NCBI GenBank assembly: GCA_965207985.1
Contig: CBDBND010000011.1
Location: 1 to 64,000 of the forward strand
DNA: 64,000 nucleotides
Direction: 5' to 3'
DNA from: CBDBND01 sp965207985
Lineage (GTDB): Bacteria; Pseudomonadota; Alphaproteobacteria; Rhodospirillales; Rhodospirillaceae
The translations under genes were made by a program, and so were the position numbers. Positions 6,551 to 16,463 of the stretch are shown here, in pieces. Under the pieces are notes generated by a model that had not been told where the DNA came from, ran no database searches, and saw nothing but the letters and a program-made list of their open reading frames with translations. Numbering within the stretch: the first letter of the stretch is position 1; each line of letters begins with the position of its first letter.

Positions 6551-8920
6551 CTAAGCGGCTTTCGGTAAATTTTTTGCCATGGTGAAGCGGTTGCCCCGCT
6601 CGGTGACGCTGTAGCTCAAGTGGTCCATGTAGGAGCGGATGATATGGATGCCGAGACCGCCCACCGGTCTGTTTTCCAAGTCCGTCGACAGGTCCGCTGC
6701 TGGTGCGGAGAGGGGATCAAACGGTTCTTCGCTGTCGTCGACCACCTCTATTTCCAAATTGCCGGCTGAATGGTTGGCGTAAACGAAAATTGTGTGACGC
6801 TCGTCGTCGGCAAAACCGTATTGGATGAGATTAAAGATATATTCCTCGACACAAAGGTTGGTCTGAAAGCGAATCTCTTCGGACACGTCGAGCCCTTCTA
6901 GAAACTCGCTCAGTCGTCCGTGCACCACTTCGATGGACGTCAGTTCGTTGGGAATCTCGATGACCAGGGAATCGCCGGTCTGGAACTGCGCTTCGGTGGT
7001 GCCGTGGAACCGCAAAGCCAAAGTCGTGAAATCGTCAGACTGTTCAGCCTCTCCAGCGAATTCTTTGACCGTGCGATAAACGGAGTCGACCATTTTATCG
7101 GGCAACATGTCGGCACTGTTCTGCAAGCACTGCTGCAACCGGTCGATCCCGAATTGTTCATCATCCGTATTGAAGGCTTCATTGACGCCGTCTGTGTAAA
7201 CAAAAAGGGTATCGCCTGGCTCTAGGTCTATGGTTTTTTCCTGGAAGATATGCGCTTCTATAACGCCCAACAGGATATTGCCTGTCATTGGGAGTTCTTC
7301 GCTGTGACCTTTTCTCACCAGGATCGGTTGGTTATGACCGGCGTTACAGTAGGTCAGCTTGCCGGTGCGAAGATCTACGATGCCGTAAAACAAAGTGACG
7401 AAGTGAAACAGCGGGTTCAAGTGTACCAGCCGTTCATTGACCTCCTGTATGACCGCCGCGGGGCCTTGGCCGGACTCTGCAACTGTTTCCAAAACAGTGA
7501 GCGACATGGACATAAACAAAGCTGCCGGCACGCCTTTGCCGGACACGTCGGCCATGGCAATCCCGATGGTGTCATCGTCGATTTCAAAGAACTGATAAAA
7601 ATCGCCGCCCACATGCCGTGCGGCTTGCATGGTGGCGCCAATGGTGTAGGCCGGGTGGCGCGGGAAGGTGCGGGGGACGATGGCTTCCTGCATGAGGCGG
7701 GCCAGGTCGACGTCCTGTTCCATGGTTTCCAGACTGCGGCGCAATTGTTCATTGGCCTCGCCGATGACCGATAGAAAGACATCGACGGAACGGGAAATGG
7801 CGTCGATCTCGTCGTCATTGGCATTGAGGCCGGTTTGTTCCTCATCACTCTGGGCCGAGACCTTATGGGCTTCGTCGAGGATATGCGCCCTTAAGTTTGC
7901 CAACCGGGAACTGACGTTGACGCTTAAAGACCGGGACACGACGAAGGCGACAATGAAGGAAATGGCAAGGCTGGCGACGAGCACCTGGATCACCAGCGTC
8001 GACACCACTTGCATTTCCACCGCATTGTCCGCCGCCACTTGACGGAAACTGGAGAACCGGGCTTGGGCGACAAAGGCGAAGTCGGCAACGATGGATTCCA
8101 CTTCGCTTTGCAGACCGCGGATGGCCGCATTGGTTTTCAAGAGTTCGTCTCGACGGGCCAAAATACCGCGTTCGGGTGCGAGGAGGGGTCGAAGCGCATC
8201 TTCAGGAGCTGACGGCGGCGGCTCGGTCTGTGAGGCTGCTTCGGGGGATGCGCCCCGGCCGCGTAGCATGAGCACCGAAAGATCCCGCGTGCTGACAAGT
8301 GTGCGGTAGGACTCACCGATTTCCCTTGCGATCATACGCAATTGGTAGCGGTCTTGGATGGCACTTGCTTCTTCCAATTCGGCAAGCAGAGCGTTGACTT
8401 CTGGAATGAGCAGATCGTTGGCCGCCATGCGACGCAGTTCGCGCATGCCCGATTGATGCCGGCGCAAATCTTCTTCTATGGCAATGCGCTCAAGCACCCT
8501 CTCATTCAGATTCTGCAAAGAACTAGTGATGACATCATCCAACGCCTGCAGTTCGGTGCGTTGCGACTGGAGCACAGGTTCTTCCAGAATGGCAGCGATG
8601 TTATTTAAGTGGGTTTCAATTTCTTCAAATAGATTGCGTTGAGATCGAAGGTCATTCGCCTCAGCCAATTCCACCGTCGAATACAGAATATTATCGAAGC
8701 TTCGCTCCAAGTCTGCGAACAAAACGATACTGGGAAGAGAGTCATTGGACAAATTGTCAACGTTAATGCGGAGCTGAAAGACAAAAATCAAAAGACCGAC
8801 GCAGATGACGACGGTGACAGCCAATAAGGCGCCAATCCCTGCGCGCAATTTGGCAGCGACGCCAAAACGGCCAGACGCCGTCTGCGGTGCGAGGGTTGGT
8901 CTGGTCTCAAGGACGCTCAT
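6551..8920 (-). CDS. Membrane sensor SpoIIE phosphatase with C-terminal anti-sigma-type ATPase domain
   Basis: A 789-residue signalling protein. TM1 (about 27-50), a ~255-residue largely helical periplasmic sensor, TM2 (about 309-333) and a HAMP linker come first. A SpoIIE PP2C domain (about 415-640) follows, with GGDFY, ADVSGKG and a terminal DDFT. Last is a HATPase_c_2 (RsbW/SpoIIAB-like) domain with N-box EEYIFNLIQYG and G-box GGLGIHI. The protein thus joins phosphatase and kinase-like modules of a partner-switch pathway; no STAS or sigma gene is seen nearby. Its ATG overlaps the stop of the 5'-nucleotidase-like gene upstream (ATGA), so the two are coupled. Confidence 0.93.
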   Translation of the reverse strand: MSVLETRPTLAPQTASGRFGVAAKLRAGIGALLAVTVVICVGLLIFVFQLRINVDNLSNDSLPSIVLFADLERSFDNILYSTVELAEANDLRSQRNLFEEIETHLNNIAAILEEPVLQSQRTELQALDDVITSSLQNLNERVLERIAIEEDLRRHQSGMRELRRMAANDLLIPEVNALLAELEEASAIQDRYQLRMIAREIGESYRTLVSTRDLSVLMLRGRGASPEAASQTEPPPSAPEDALRPLLAPERGILARRDELLKTNAAIRGLQSEVESIVADFAFVAQARFSSFRQVAADNAVEMQVVSTLVIQVLVASLAISFIVAFVVSRSLSVNVSSRLANLRAHILDEAHKVSAQSDEEQTGLNANDDEIDAISRSVDVFLSVIGEANEQLRRSLETMEQDVDLARLMQEAIVPRTFPRHPAYTIGATMQAARHVGGDFYQFFEIDDDTIGIAMADVSGKGVPAALFMSMSLTVLETVAESGQGPAAVIQEVNERLVHLNPLFHFVTLFYGIVDLRTGKLTYCNAGHNQPILVRKGHSEELPMTGNILLGVIEAHIFQEKTIDLEPGDTLFVYTDGVNEAFNTDDEQFGIDRLQQCLQNSADMLPDKMVDSVYRTVKEFAGEAEQSDDFTTLALRFHGTTEAQFQTGDSLVIEIPNELTSIEVVHGRLSEFLEGLDVSEEIRFQTNLCVEEYIFNLIQYGFADDERHTIFVYANHSAGNLEIEVVDDSEEPFDPLSAPAADLSTDLENRPVGGLGIHIIRSYMDHLSYSVTERGNRFTMAKNLPKAA

Positions 8921-10423
8921 TGTATGATGACCAAACGGTTGTCGATTTCCGGTGCTACGGACACCCGCGCCTGAAGATTTGCCAGCACCCGTTCGAAGAC
9001 GGAGAAACTGGTATCCTCAAATACACGCTCCGCTTCGGCCAGCATGGTGTAGCCGTCACCGCCATCAGCCACATAGCTGGTGGTTGCCAACGTATAGGTC
9101 ACGTCGGGATCAAGGATCTGACCTCTAATCAAAACACGCTCAACGCGATCCGTTGGCGGTCTTGTCGCATCAACCGTTACCTGCATGTTTGACACATGCG
9201 GAAACTCGCCCCAGCCACCGCCAAACCTGGCCATGCCGTGTTCCAGCGCGGCTAAAATGTCCGCCCCGTTACTGACAAGACGACTAATTGATTGGTAAAG
9301 GGCAATTCCGCCTGAACGTCGCGCCGCGTCAGCATGGACCCGGCCGAATAGGTTGTTTCCCCCCGGATCATGCCACCGTTGTAAAAGGCAACGTCTGCGT
9401 CGGCTTCCTCACGCAGGATATCAGCCATGAGATTACTGAAGCGTGCTTCGCCCATAAGTAGCGTGCTTTGGCGGCTGTCTAATTCAACATCTGTGCGGAC
9501 CACGGGGACGTTGAGCAGGGGTTCGAACCGTTCGGCATAACCGTTGACCCGGGCTTCCATTTCTGGGTCCCGCCCATAAGTCATCTGGTCATCCATCTGA
9601 ATGTCCAGTTCAAGCGTGTCTTCTATGTTGGTAAAAGTCGTAATGACAGCCAGGCCTAAGTTTCAACCCAAGTTGCTGATGGCAATTCAAACACGGCCGT
9701 TTCTTGTTCGGACGCCGTGAAATACACATCTACGCCCAGGTCCAGGGCCTCCCGGTCCTGAAACTGAGGGTCACTGCGTTCCACAAAGGCAACGATAACG
9801 TCAGCGCCATCAGACCTGAGCCGGTTCGCTTCCCGTTCGACCGCCACCGCCGAGCCCAATACTTCCGTGTTCTCCACCAAATAAATTTCCTGCAGTTGGG
9901 TGGTGGTTGCGCCGATAATCCCAACCTTCATGTCACCCCGCTCAACCAGGAGCGATTGCAACACCCCGTCAATCTGTTCGCCGGTGTTGGCGTCAACGAT
10001 GTTTGCTGAAATCAACGGAAAAACGGTTTCACTCGAGCGCAAGATGAATTCATCGTCGCCGTAGGAGAAGTCTCGTTGGCTCACGACGTAGACGTCCGGA
10101 TCCAAATCATTCAGTAAATCGATGATGTGAACGCCTTTGTCATACTGCGCAAGTACGCTGGGGCCGAAACCGCCACCGCCATGGATGAAAACCACATTTT
10201 GGTCTTTCTCCCGGTAGGCGCGGACCATGGCGGCGAGGAAAGACAAACCGCCCCGCTCGGGTGTGCCCACGATATCGGGCAAGGACCCGCTATAGAGCAC
10301 CGATATATGATCCCTGTCTTGTGCGTTCAGCACCGACGGTGCGGTGACAATGGATGCCGCCGCCATGCTGAACAAAAGTCCGATGAACGTCAGCGGTCTT
10401 GGACGGATTTTTGACCAGCCCAT
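8917..10423 (-). pseudogene. 5'-nucleotidase/UshA-like periplasmic protein, degenerate metal site, two frameshifts
   Basis: A signal peptide (GLLFSMAAASIVTAPSVLNAQ) and a calcineurin-like domain are followed by a 5'-nucleotidase C-terminal domain with NGGMIRG and GGDGYTM. Two single-base losses break the frame, one near 9655 (after WVET) and one near 9245 in a G run (VTG-ADILAALEHG). The catalytic motifs are also atypical: the usual DxHG reads SGSLPD and the usual GNHEF reads SQRDF, so even a repaired protein may only bind ligand. The start at 10423 is chosen for the signal peptide and AGGTGGG upstream. Coupling to the phosphatase at 8920 suggests a ligand-sensing role (inference). Confidence 0.8.
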
Positions 10424-10613
10424 TGATTTCAACCCACCTCTCAGGAACAACAACTGTGAATAATGCGCGATTATGGCCCTGTCGAACAGGGTCAGAGAGT
10501 TGGTTAGCAAAGTCCACCCTGTGACGAAATAGGCAAAGGATTATGCTGGGGGGAAGCGGGCGGTCTAAAGTCCCCTGACAACAATCAATCAAGAGTATCC
10601 AGGGAGTACCACC

Positions 10614-12128
10614 ATGAATGTCGTTCTCAATGACGTCGCGCCGCAGACGGACGGCGCTCAGTCTTTTCTTCAAGCCCCAGCCAAAGACATGCTCATTAAT
10701 GGGGAGTGGGTCGAAGCCCGAAGCGGGGAACGACTGGACTCGAAAGATCCCGCCACCGGTGCCGTCAACGGCACGATCCCGCGAGGGGCCAAGGCGGACG
10801 TAGACGCAGCGGTGAAGGCCGCTCGGGAGAGTTTCGACAGCGGTGTCTGGCGGGGTATGACCCCGGATGACCGTGGCCGCATCCTGTGGAAGATCAGTGA
10901 ACTGATCGAAGCCAATATCGACGAGCTGGCGGAATTGGAGACCCTGGATCAGGGCAAGCCGTTGTTCGTCGGCCGCTGGGCGGAAATTCCCGGCGCAGCC
11001 ATGCAGTTCCGTTATTTCGCCGGTATGACCAACAAGATCGAAGGCGAGACCATCACGCCCTCCATCAACTATCAGCCGGAAGGCAAACGCATGTTTGCCT
11101 ATACGCAAAAGGAACCCATCGGCGTGGTTGGCGCCATAACCCCGTGGAACAGTCCACTGGTGCTGGAAGCCATGAAGATCGCTCCGTGTTTGGCGGCGGG
11201 GTGTTCCATGGTGCTTAAGCCGGCGGAAGACACTTCGCTTACGGCTATTCGTTTGGGCGAATTGATCATGGAAGCAGGCGTTCCGCCGGGGGTGTTCAAC
11301 CTCGTCACCGGTCTCGGCCCGGAGGCAGGGCAGGCGCTGGCCGAACATATGGATGTGGACAAGATCGCCTTCACTGGTTCCACCGCCACGGGCCGCAAAA
11401 TTCTCGATGCCGTCAAGGGCAACCTGAAAAAAGTGGCACTTGAACTGGGCGGCAAATCACCCGCCATTGTCATGGCCGATGCGGAAATGGACATCGCCAT
11501 CCCCGGCGCGGCCAACGCCATCTTTTTCAACGGCGGGCAGGTTTGTGTCGCGGGGTCGCGTTTGTATGTGGAAAAGAAGGCTTTCGACACTGTGGTCGCC
11601 GGCATCGCCGACATCGCCAAGGGTATGCAGATGGGTCATGGCCTCGACCCTGCCACTCAGATCGGGCCCATGGTCTCCAAGGTCCAAGCGGACCGGGTTA
11701 AAGGATACATCGATGGCGGCGTGGCCGACGGCGCGGAGGTAGTGGTCGGTGGCGAACAACTGGGCGACACCGGCGCCTTCATTTCACCCACGGTGATTGC
11801 TAACACCCGCCAGGACATGGCTGTGGTGCAGGAGGAGATTTTTGGGCCCGTGGTTGTCGCCGCGCCGATTGACTCCATAGACGACGTCCCCGCCATCGCC
11901 AACGACAGCCGCTACGGTCTGGCAGCGAGCGTGTGGACCCAGGACATCTCCAAGGCGACGCGCCTGGCCTCCGACATCAAGGCGGGGACGGTGTGGATCA
12001 ACTGCCACCTGATGTTCGATGCCAGTCTACCCATCGGCGGCTACAAGGAGTCCGGCTGGAGCCGCGATTCGGGCCAGCAGGCAGTGGAAAATTATCTCGA
12101 AACCAAGACCGTGTGTGCGGTGGTTTAG
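10614..12128 (+). CDS. NAD(P)-dependent aldehyde dehydrogenase
   Basis: A 504-residue ALDH that oxidises an aldehyde to the acid. Family landmarks are ITPWNSPL (cofactor cleft), GSTATGRKIL, the general-base Glu277 in ELGGKSP and the catalytic Cys311 in FNGGQVCVAGS. The C-terminal EEIFGPVV and GGYKESGWSRDSG are intact. It resembles phenylacetaldehyde/betaine-type ALDHs; the substrate cannot be read from sequence. The RBS GGGAG precedes ATG 10614. It stands alone on the plus strand, convergent with the VOC gene 11 bp downstream. The upstream 10424-10613 is a divergent promoter region. Confidence 0.95.
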   Translation: MNVVLNDVAPQTDGAQSFLQAPAKDMLINGEWVEARSGERLDSKDPATGAVNGTIPRGAKADVDAAVKAARESFDSGVWRGMTPDDRGRILWKISELIEANIDELAELETLDQGKPLFVGRWAEIPGAAMQFRYFAGMTNKIEGETITPSINYQPEGKRMFAYTQKEPIGVVGAITPWNSPLVLEAMKIAPCLAAGCSMVLKPAEDTSLTAIRLGELIMEAGVPPGVFNLVTGLGPEAGQALAEHMDVDKIAFTGSTATGRKILDAVKGNLKKVALELGGKSPAIVMADAEMDIAIPGAANAIFFNGGQVCVAGSRLYVEKKAFDTVVAGIADIAKGMQMGHGLDPATQIGPMVSKVQADRVKGYIDGGVADGAEVVVGGEQLGDTGAFISPTVIANTRQDMAVVQEEIFGPVVVAAPIDSIDDVPAIANDSRYGLAASVWTQDISKATRLASDIKAGTVWINCHLMFDASLPIGGYKESGWSRDSGQQAVENYLETKTVCAVV

Positions 12129-12139
12129 GGGGTTCGGCT

Positions 12140-12700
12140 TTACTTATACCGCTCCACCGACTCCTCGAAATCCTCTTCCACCAGCTGGGAGAACACCACG
12201 CGCACGCAGTTGGGGTCGTAGACGGAAAAGGCGTTGACTTCGCCGCGGCCGAGCCGTTCTTCGAACTCCATGGGCGGCGCCACCGGTTTGTAACCTGCGC
12301 CCGTGAGCTTGTCGTACATGCCACGCATGTCGTTGGTCAGCAGCAGCAAGCCGACGGCGCCCACTTGTGGCGTTTCAGCGCACGCGGTCGGTGGCTCAAT
12401 GAAGTCATATTCGTATAGGCCCACAGAGCCGTACCCGGCTTCCTGGCTCGGGTGTTGCAATGTCACGGCGCGGGCGCTTTGCGTCCCCGGTGCCAGCAAA
12501 GCCAGGCCCGCGGGATTGTCGATGACGAAATCGAAAGTCACTTCGAATCCCAACAGGTCCCGGTAAAAAGCAACCGATGCGTCGGCATCTCCGGTGGCGA
12601 TGAGCGTGCGCCGGGCGGCCGAGTTGGCGGGCTCCGCTAAAACCTCCATGGCCAAACCACCCATGAGGAAAGATATTAAAAGGAGCTTTGATGCTTTCAA
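12140..12700 (-). CDS. Secreted VOC/glyoxalase-fold protein
   Basis: 186 residues with a cleavable signal peptide (KLLLISFLMGGLAMEVLAE). A vicinal-oxygen-chelate domain follows: RRTLIATGDADASVAFYRDLLGFEV opens the first beta-alpha-beta-beta-beta unit, and the second ends in FSVYDPNCVRVVFSQ. VOC proteins bind a metal and act as lyases, dioxygenases or resistance proteins; here no subclass can be chosen. The export signal is unusual for the fold. The gene faces the ALDH gene tail to tail. Confidence 0.8.
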   Translation of the reverse strand: MKASKLLLISFLMGGLAMEVLAEPANSAARRTLIATGDADASVAFYRDLLGFEVTFDFVIDNPAGLALLAPGTQSARAVTLQHPSQEAGYGSVGLYEYDFIEPPTACAETPQVGAVGLLLLTNDMRGMYDKLTGAGYKPVAPPMEFEERLGRGEVNAFSVYDPNCVRVVFSQLVEEDFEESVERYK

Positions 12701-12795
12701 GGAGTCTCTCCCGAACTTAGCAACGGTAGCATTTTATTAAGTGCCGTGAAGCAGAACGCAATTCCACAATTCCGGACAGACACAAAATGCTGGGT

Positions 12796-14907
12796 CTAAG
12801 TTTCAGCTGCGGGATCTGTAGGTCTTTCATACACACCCCGCTCGTAGAAGCGCTCGAGCACGGCGCGGTGGTGGACGCCGTCCTTGTACGGAAACACGAA
12901 GGGATCGCCGGTCCATAGATCGTTGGGCACGGCATGGTTAGCCAAGTATGTCTCCATGTAGGTTGCCGGTTCGTCCCAGATCGGGATATTGGTGGCCGGG
13001 TTACGCCGCGCCGCGCGCAAGGCCTTCATGTCAATATAAGCCTGAAGAACTTCAGGGCCGTTGTGAGTCACGGTGTCGCGCACATCACCGCGATAGTCGA
13101 TAAACTGGCTTTCGCCAAAGGGAACCCAAGGTGCCGGTTTGCTCGGATCATACCCTTTGTTGGACATCACCAAATATGCCGTGTTTTCGTAGGCCCGCTT
13201 ACGCCGGCATGCGTTCCACATGGGCCGGAAGCTACCCCATCCTTCTGCCGTCGATTGGATAATCAGTTCCGCGCCCTTGAGCGCCATCAGGCGGGAGATC
13301 TCCGGGAATATGATTTCAAAACATATGATGTGAGCCAGTTTACCCAGGGGCGTATCCGCCACGGTGAACAGACTGTCGATGCCAAATTCTTCTACGTATC
13401 GTTCAAAAACGCTCCCGGGCGTGTGATCTCTGAGTGTGCCGATGACATCGACGCATTGTACTTTGCGGTGCTTATTAATCAGGTCGCCTGAATCATTGAG
13501 GAGGAACGCCGTATTGAAAACTCGGTTGGGAAACTTCTCATCCTCCTCCAGGAACTGTCCGGCCACGTAAATGCTATGGCGTTGGGCGAACTCGGATAGA
13601 AGCTCTAGTTCCGGACCGGGTAAACGAACGGAAGCGGAGAGAATGTCTTCAATGGTGCGGTATCCGGCGCCGCTAAAACAAAACTCTGGAAACACCACCA
13701 GCTTTGAATCCGCCCGGCGCGACCGGCCCTCCACCATTGCCAAAGCGTCTGTGATGTTTTGATTCAGTGCCTCGCGTCGACCAGCCTTGGGCAACGGACT
13801 CATGGTCACCGGTTGCGCCATCAGGGCGTAATACCCGTTGAGGAGTTGATTATCTGGCGTGCGCCGCGCCGCCTGGGCTGCAATACGTTTACCGGCTTCC
13901 TCTCGCCAACCCTTGCGCGTTTCGGGCTCTTTTGGAGTCCCACGCCGTGCAGCGATGTGGCTGTAGACCGGTCCGTACACACCATCCCGCAGGATCAATG
14001 GGTAGTTATCGTAACGATTGACGGAGATGTGCGCCCGACCACGACGGAGCACGTTGATGTCCACCGGTGTGGTTAGAAAACTCTGATCCGCAGTCGCCGT
14101 CACTTTGCCACCTTGCCAATCATACAATCCGGTTACGGTCGGCAGACGCAACAAAGTGGTACCATTGCGCTGGATCGCCGGAGTCGCAGTGGCGACCAAG
14201 AACCAATTCTCGTAGGCGAGGGTAGATGGCAGTTCCTGCCGGGCCGTCAAAGCGCTGTTCGATGCTGACAGCGTGGCCGGGTTGAGCAGCAGTTCGACAC
14301 CACTCAGCATAGCGCTACGCACCAGACCCGGCACGAGCAAGTCTTCCCCCACCAGCATCCCCAGCTTACCAAAAGGGGTGAAGATGACAGGAATGTCTGC
14401 GGGCTCAGACAATCGCGAAGCACTGTCTGTAAATCCATTGGTGAAATCCGGTGTCACCTTGGGAATACGCGCAAGGAGTTCGCCATCAGGGCTGATGACA
14501 AAGCCGACGGTTTCCGTTTTGCCGCTGTCATCTGCCCCTATTGTGGCCGCGCTCGCCAAATAGATGCCGTGGTCCTCTGCCAAATCTGCGAGGACATCAA
14601 ACACGTCATCCTCTTCAGGTACATCATCCCAATCCGTTTCCGCTGGGGGCAACAAGAGAAGCGACGGGGTTGTATCCGTCTCCAGATGATCGATCGCAGT
14701 TTTGACAATGGGAGCTACGGTATTGTCGACCTCACCGGTAGACCATCGTTCTTGAGACAGAATGAGTGTTGCCGGCAGTTTATCCGCGCCGGAGGCAGCC
14801 GCACCTTCCCAGCTGCCCATGGCCGAAGCGGACCGGGCGACGCAAACGCTCGAGGCTAGTATGGAAGTGCCGAGCAACAGTGTGCGGCGGGAGAGGGAGC
14901 GGGGCAT
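12796..14907 (-). CDS. Tandem nitrilase-superfamily protein with Tat-type signal, N-terminal domain degenerate
   Basis: The start is set at 14907 because AGGAGG lies 8 bases upstream and the protein then opens with a Tat-like signal (RSLSRRTLLLGTSILASS). About 703 residues hold two carbon-nitrogen hydrolase domains. The C-terminal one has the Glu-Lys-Cys triad in FPEFCFSG (~405), NKHRKVQ (~480) and ICFEIIFPE (~528). In the N-terminal one the Cys position reads LVGEDLL, so it probably has no amidase activity. Nitrilases cleave non-peptide C-N bonds; the substrate is unknown. The gene starts 10 bp after the amidohydrolase stop, so they form one operon with related C-N chemistry. Confidence 0.88.
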   Translation of the reverse strand: MPRSLSRRTLLLGTSILASSVCVARSASAMGSWEGAAASGADKLPATLILSQERWSTGEVDNTVAPIVKTAIDHLETDTTPSLLLLPPAETDWDDVPEEDDVFDVLADLAEDHGIYLASAATIGADDSGKTETVGFVISPDGELLARIPKVTPDFTNGFTDSASRLSEPADIPVIFTPFGKLGMLVGEDLLVPGLVRSAMLSGVELLLNPATLSASNSALTARQELPSTLAYENWFLVATATPAIQRNGTTLLRLPTVTGLYDWQGGKVTATADQSFLTTPVDINVLRRGRAHISVNRYDNYPLILRDGVYGPVYSHIAARRGTPKEPETRKGWREEAGKRIAAQAARRTPDNQLLNGYYALMAQPVTMSPLPKAGRREALNQNITDALAMVEGRSRRADSKLVVFPEFCFSGAGYRTIEDILSASVRLPGPELELLSEFAQRHSIYVAGQFLEEDEKFPNRVFNTAFLLNDSGDLINKHRKVQCVDVIGTLRDHTPGSVFERYVEEFGIDSLFTVADTPLGKLAHIICFEIIFPEISRLMALKGAELIIQSTAEGWGSFRPMWNACRRKRAYENTAYLVMSNKGYDPSKPAPWVPFGESQFIDYRGDVRDTVTHNGPEVLQAYIDMKALRAARRNPATNIPIWDEPATYMETYLANHAVPNDLWTGDPFVFPYKDGVHHRAVLERFYERGVYERPTDPAAET

Positions 14908-14917
14908 GGCGGTCCTC

Positions 14918-16375
14918 CTAGTCGGACGCTGTCTGCAGAGCCTCAAGCATATCATCCAATGTTTTCCGGTCGAACACCCGCCCGCCCTTGATCACCGTAT
15001 TGATGCGCTGGGTATTGCGGATGTCTTCGCGAGGGTCGGCATCGAGCAAAACAAAATCCGCCCACTTTTCCGGCTCGATCGTACCCAACTTATCATCCAG
15101 GCGCATGAACTGGGCCGGATGCAGGGTGGCGGCGGTCAAAACCTCCATGGGCGTTAGGCCGGCGCGGACAAGAAAGGCCAGCTCTTCATGCAAACTAAAG
15201 CCCGGTGTGAGAAAACCGATGGGGTTATCCGTTCCGGCCATGATATTCACACCGCCGTCATGAAGTTTGGCGACCATGGCAAAACTCCAGTCGGTAAAGG
15301 CGAGGGCGGCCGGTGTCGGATCGGTAGTGGCCATACGTTCGGCGAACCGCTCCGCGCCCACGGTCCATTGTTCCTTCACCACAGGCGGCAGATAGACGAA
15401 CGTGTCCCGCCAGCGGGGCTGGGCCGCCACGGGAGCGGTAACAAATGTATTCACGGTCAGGGTCGGGGTTTGAAAAACGTCCTCTCGGGCCATAGTTGCG
15501 ATGACCTCGGCGCAGCGTGCGTCGTCCTGCAAACGAATGGCATCGGCTCTAAAGGCTGCATGAATGGCGCTGCGCAGTTCACCTCCGTCCAGGTCTTTGC
15601 CGTCGGCCAAAGCTTGGCGTCGTGCAGTAAGGCGGGCGTCGTAATCGGCAGCGCAGGATTGCTCCAGGTTGCGCATGTGCTCGATACCATCGATCCCGGC
15701 CACAGCAGCGTCCTCAGCATCCATGCTCAAGGGAACGTGGGAGGTGATCGGCAGGCCCAGTTCACCGGCCCGTGCGGCTGCAGCTATAAATGCATCGGGC
15801 GCCTGCATCTCGTAAAGCTTGATCAGGTCCACGCCGGCAGCGTGCAGCCGGTTTATTTCGGCCACGGCCTCTTGCGGCGTGCTGACGCCGACGGAAATGT
15901 TAGGCCGGCCATTCAGTCCTGCGTAAACCCGTTGTGCGCCGTCCACCAGTGGTCCAGCCACATAGACCCGCGGTGCAATCGCTCCTGGTGCGTTGGCTGC
16001 ATCACGCAAAGGCAACACCGTATCCAACAATCCACCCGTATCCCGCACCGACGTGATGCCGTTGGCGATGAACAATGGGTAAGACGTGTCAATGCCTAGG
16101 TCCGGGTAATAGGTGAGATGCACATGGGCATCCCACAACCCGGGAATGAGGAATTTTCCGGTGCCGTCGATGACCGTAGCGCCATCGGGAACACGAACGT
16201 TCGAACCCACGGCAGTTATGGTGTCGTCGCTAAAGAGCACGGTGGCATTGCTCAGCTGCTGGTTGGCGTCCAGCAGGGTGACGTTGGTGATAGCGGTGAC
16301 GTCTTGATCGGGTTCATCAGCGGTGCAGCCAGTCAGTGCGATCAACACAGCAATCAAAACCACTCTCGACGTCAT
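14918..16375 (-). CDS. Amidohydrolase-family lipoprotein
   Basis: The start at 16375 is preferred over an upstream in-frame ATG. AAGGAG lies 9 bases before it, and the product then begins with a lipoprotein signal ending in the lipobox LTGC. The mature protein is a metal-dependent amidohydrolase: beta-strand front, the metal motif DAHVHL near residue 85, ITSHVPLS, and MAGTDNPIG carrying the catalytic Asp. The class covers cyclic-amide and dipeptide hydrolases; the substrate is not evident. First gene of a two-gene operon with the nitrilase-like protein. It is divergent from the DUF1838 gene. Confidence 0.9.
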   Translation of the reverse strand: MTSRVVLIAVLIALTGCTADEPDQDVTAITNVTLLDANQQLSNATVLFSDDTITAVGSNVRVPDGATVIDGTGKFLIPGLWDAHVHLTYYPDLGIDTSYPLFIANGITSVRDTGGLLDTVLPLRDAANAPGAIAPRVYVAGPLVDGAQRVYAGLNGRPNISVGVSTPQEAVAEINRLHAAGVDLIKLYEMQAPDAFIAAAARAGELGLPITSHVPLSMDAEDAAVAGIDGIEHMRNLEQSCAADYDARLTARRQALADGKDLDGGELRSAIHAAFRADAIRLQDDARCAEVIATMAREDVFQTPTLTVNTFVTAPVAAQPRWRDTFVYLPPVVKEQWTVGAERFAERMATTDPTPAALAFTDWSFAMVAKLHDGGVNIMAGTDNPIGFLTPGFSLHEELAFLVRAGLTPMEVLTAATLHPAQFMRLDDKLGTIEPEKWADFVLLDADPREDIRNTQRINTVIKGGRVFDRKTLDDMLEALQTASD

Positions 16376-16463
16376 CGGTCTTCTCCTTGAGGCCCTATAC
16401 AATCATCGTAGCCCGCGCCGCAGGGTGATGTAAGCTGGCGTCTAAGTAACAGGAGGCAGAAAT

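Noticed and set aside
10290..11348. Long minus-strand open frame opposite the aldehyde dehydrogenase
   Set aside because: Its translation shows no domain and has codon use of a shadow frame; the plus-strand ALDH is complete with catalytic residues.
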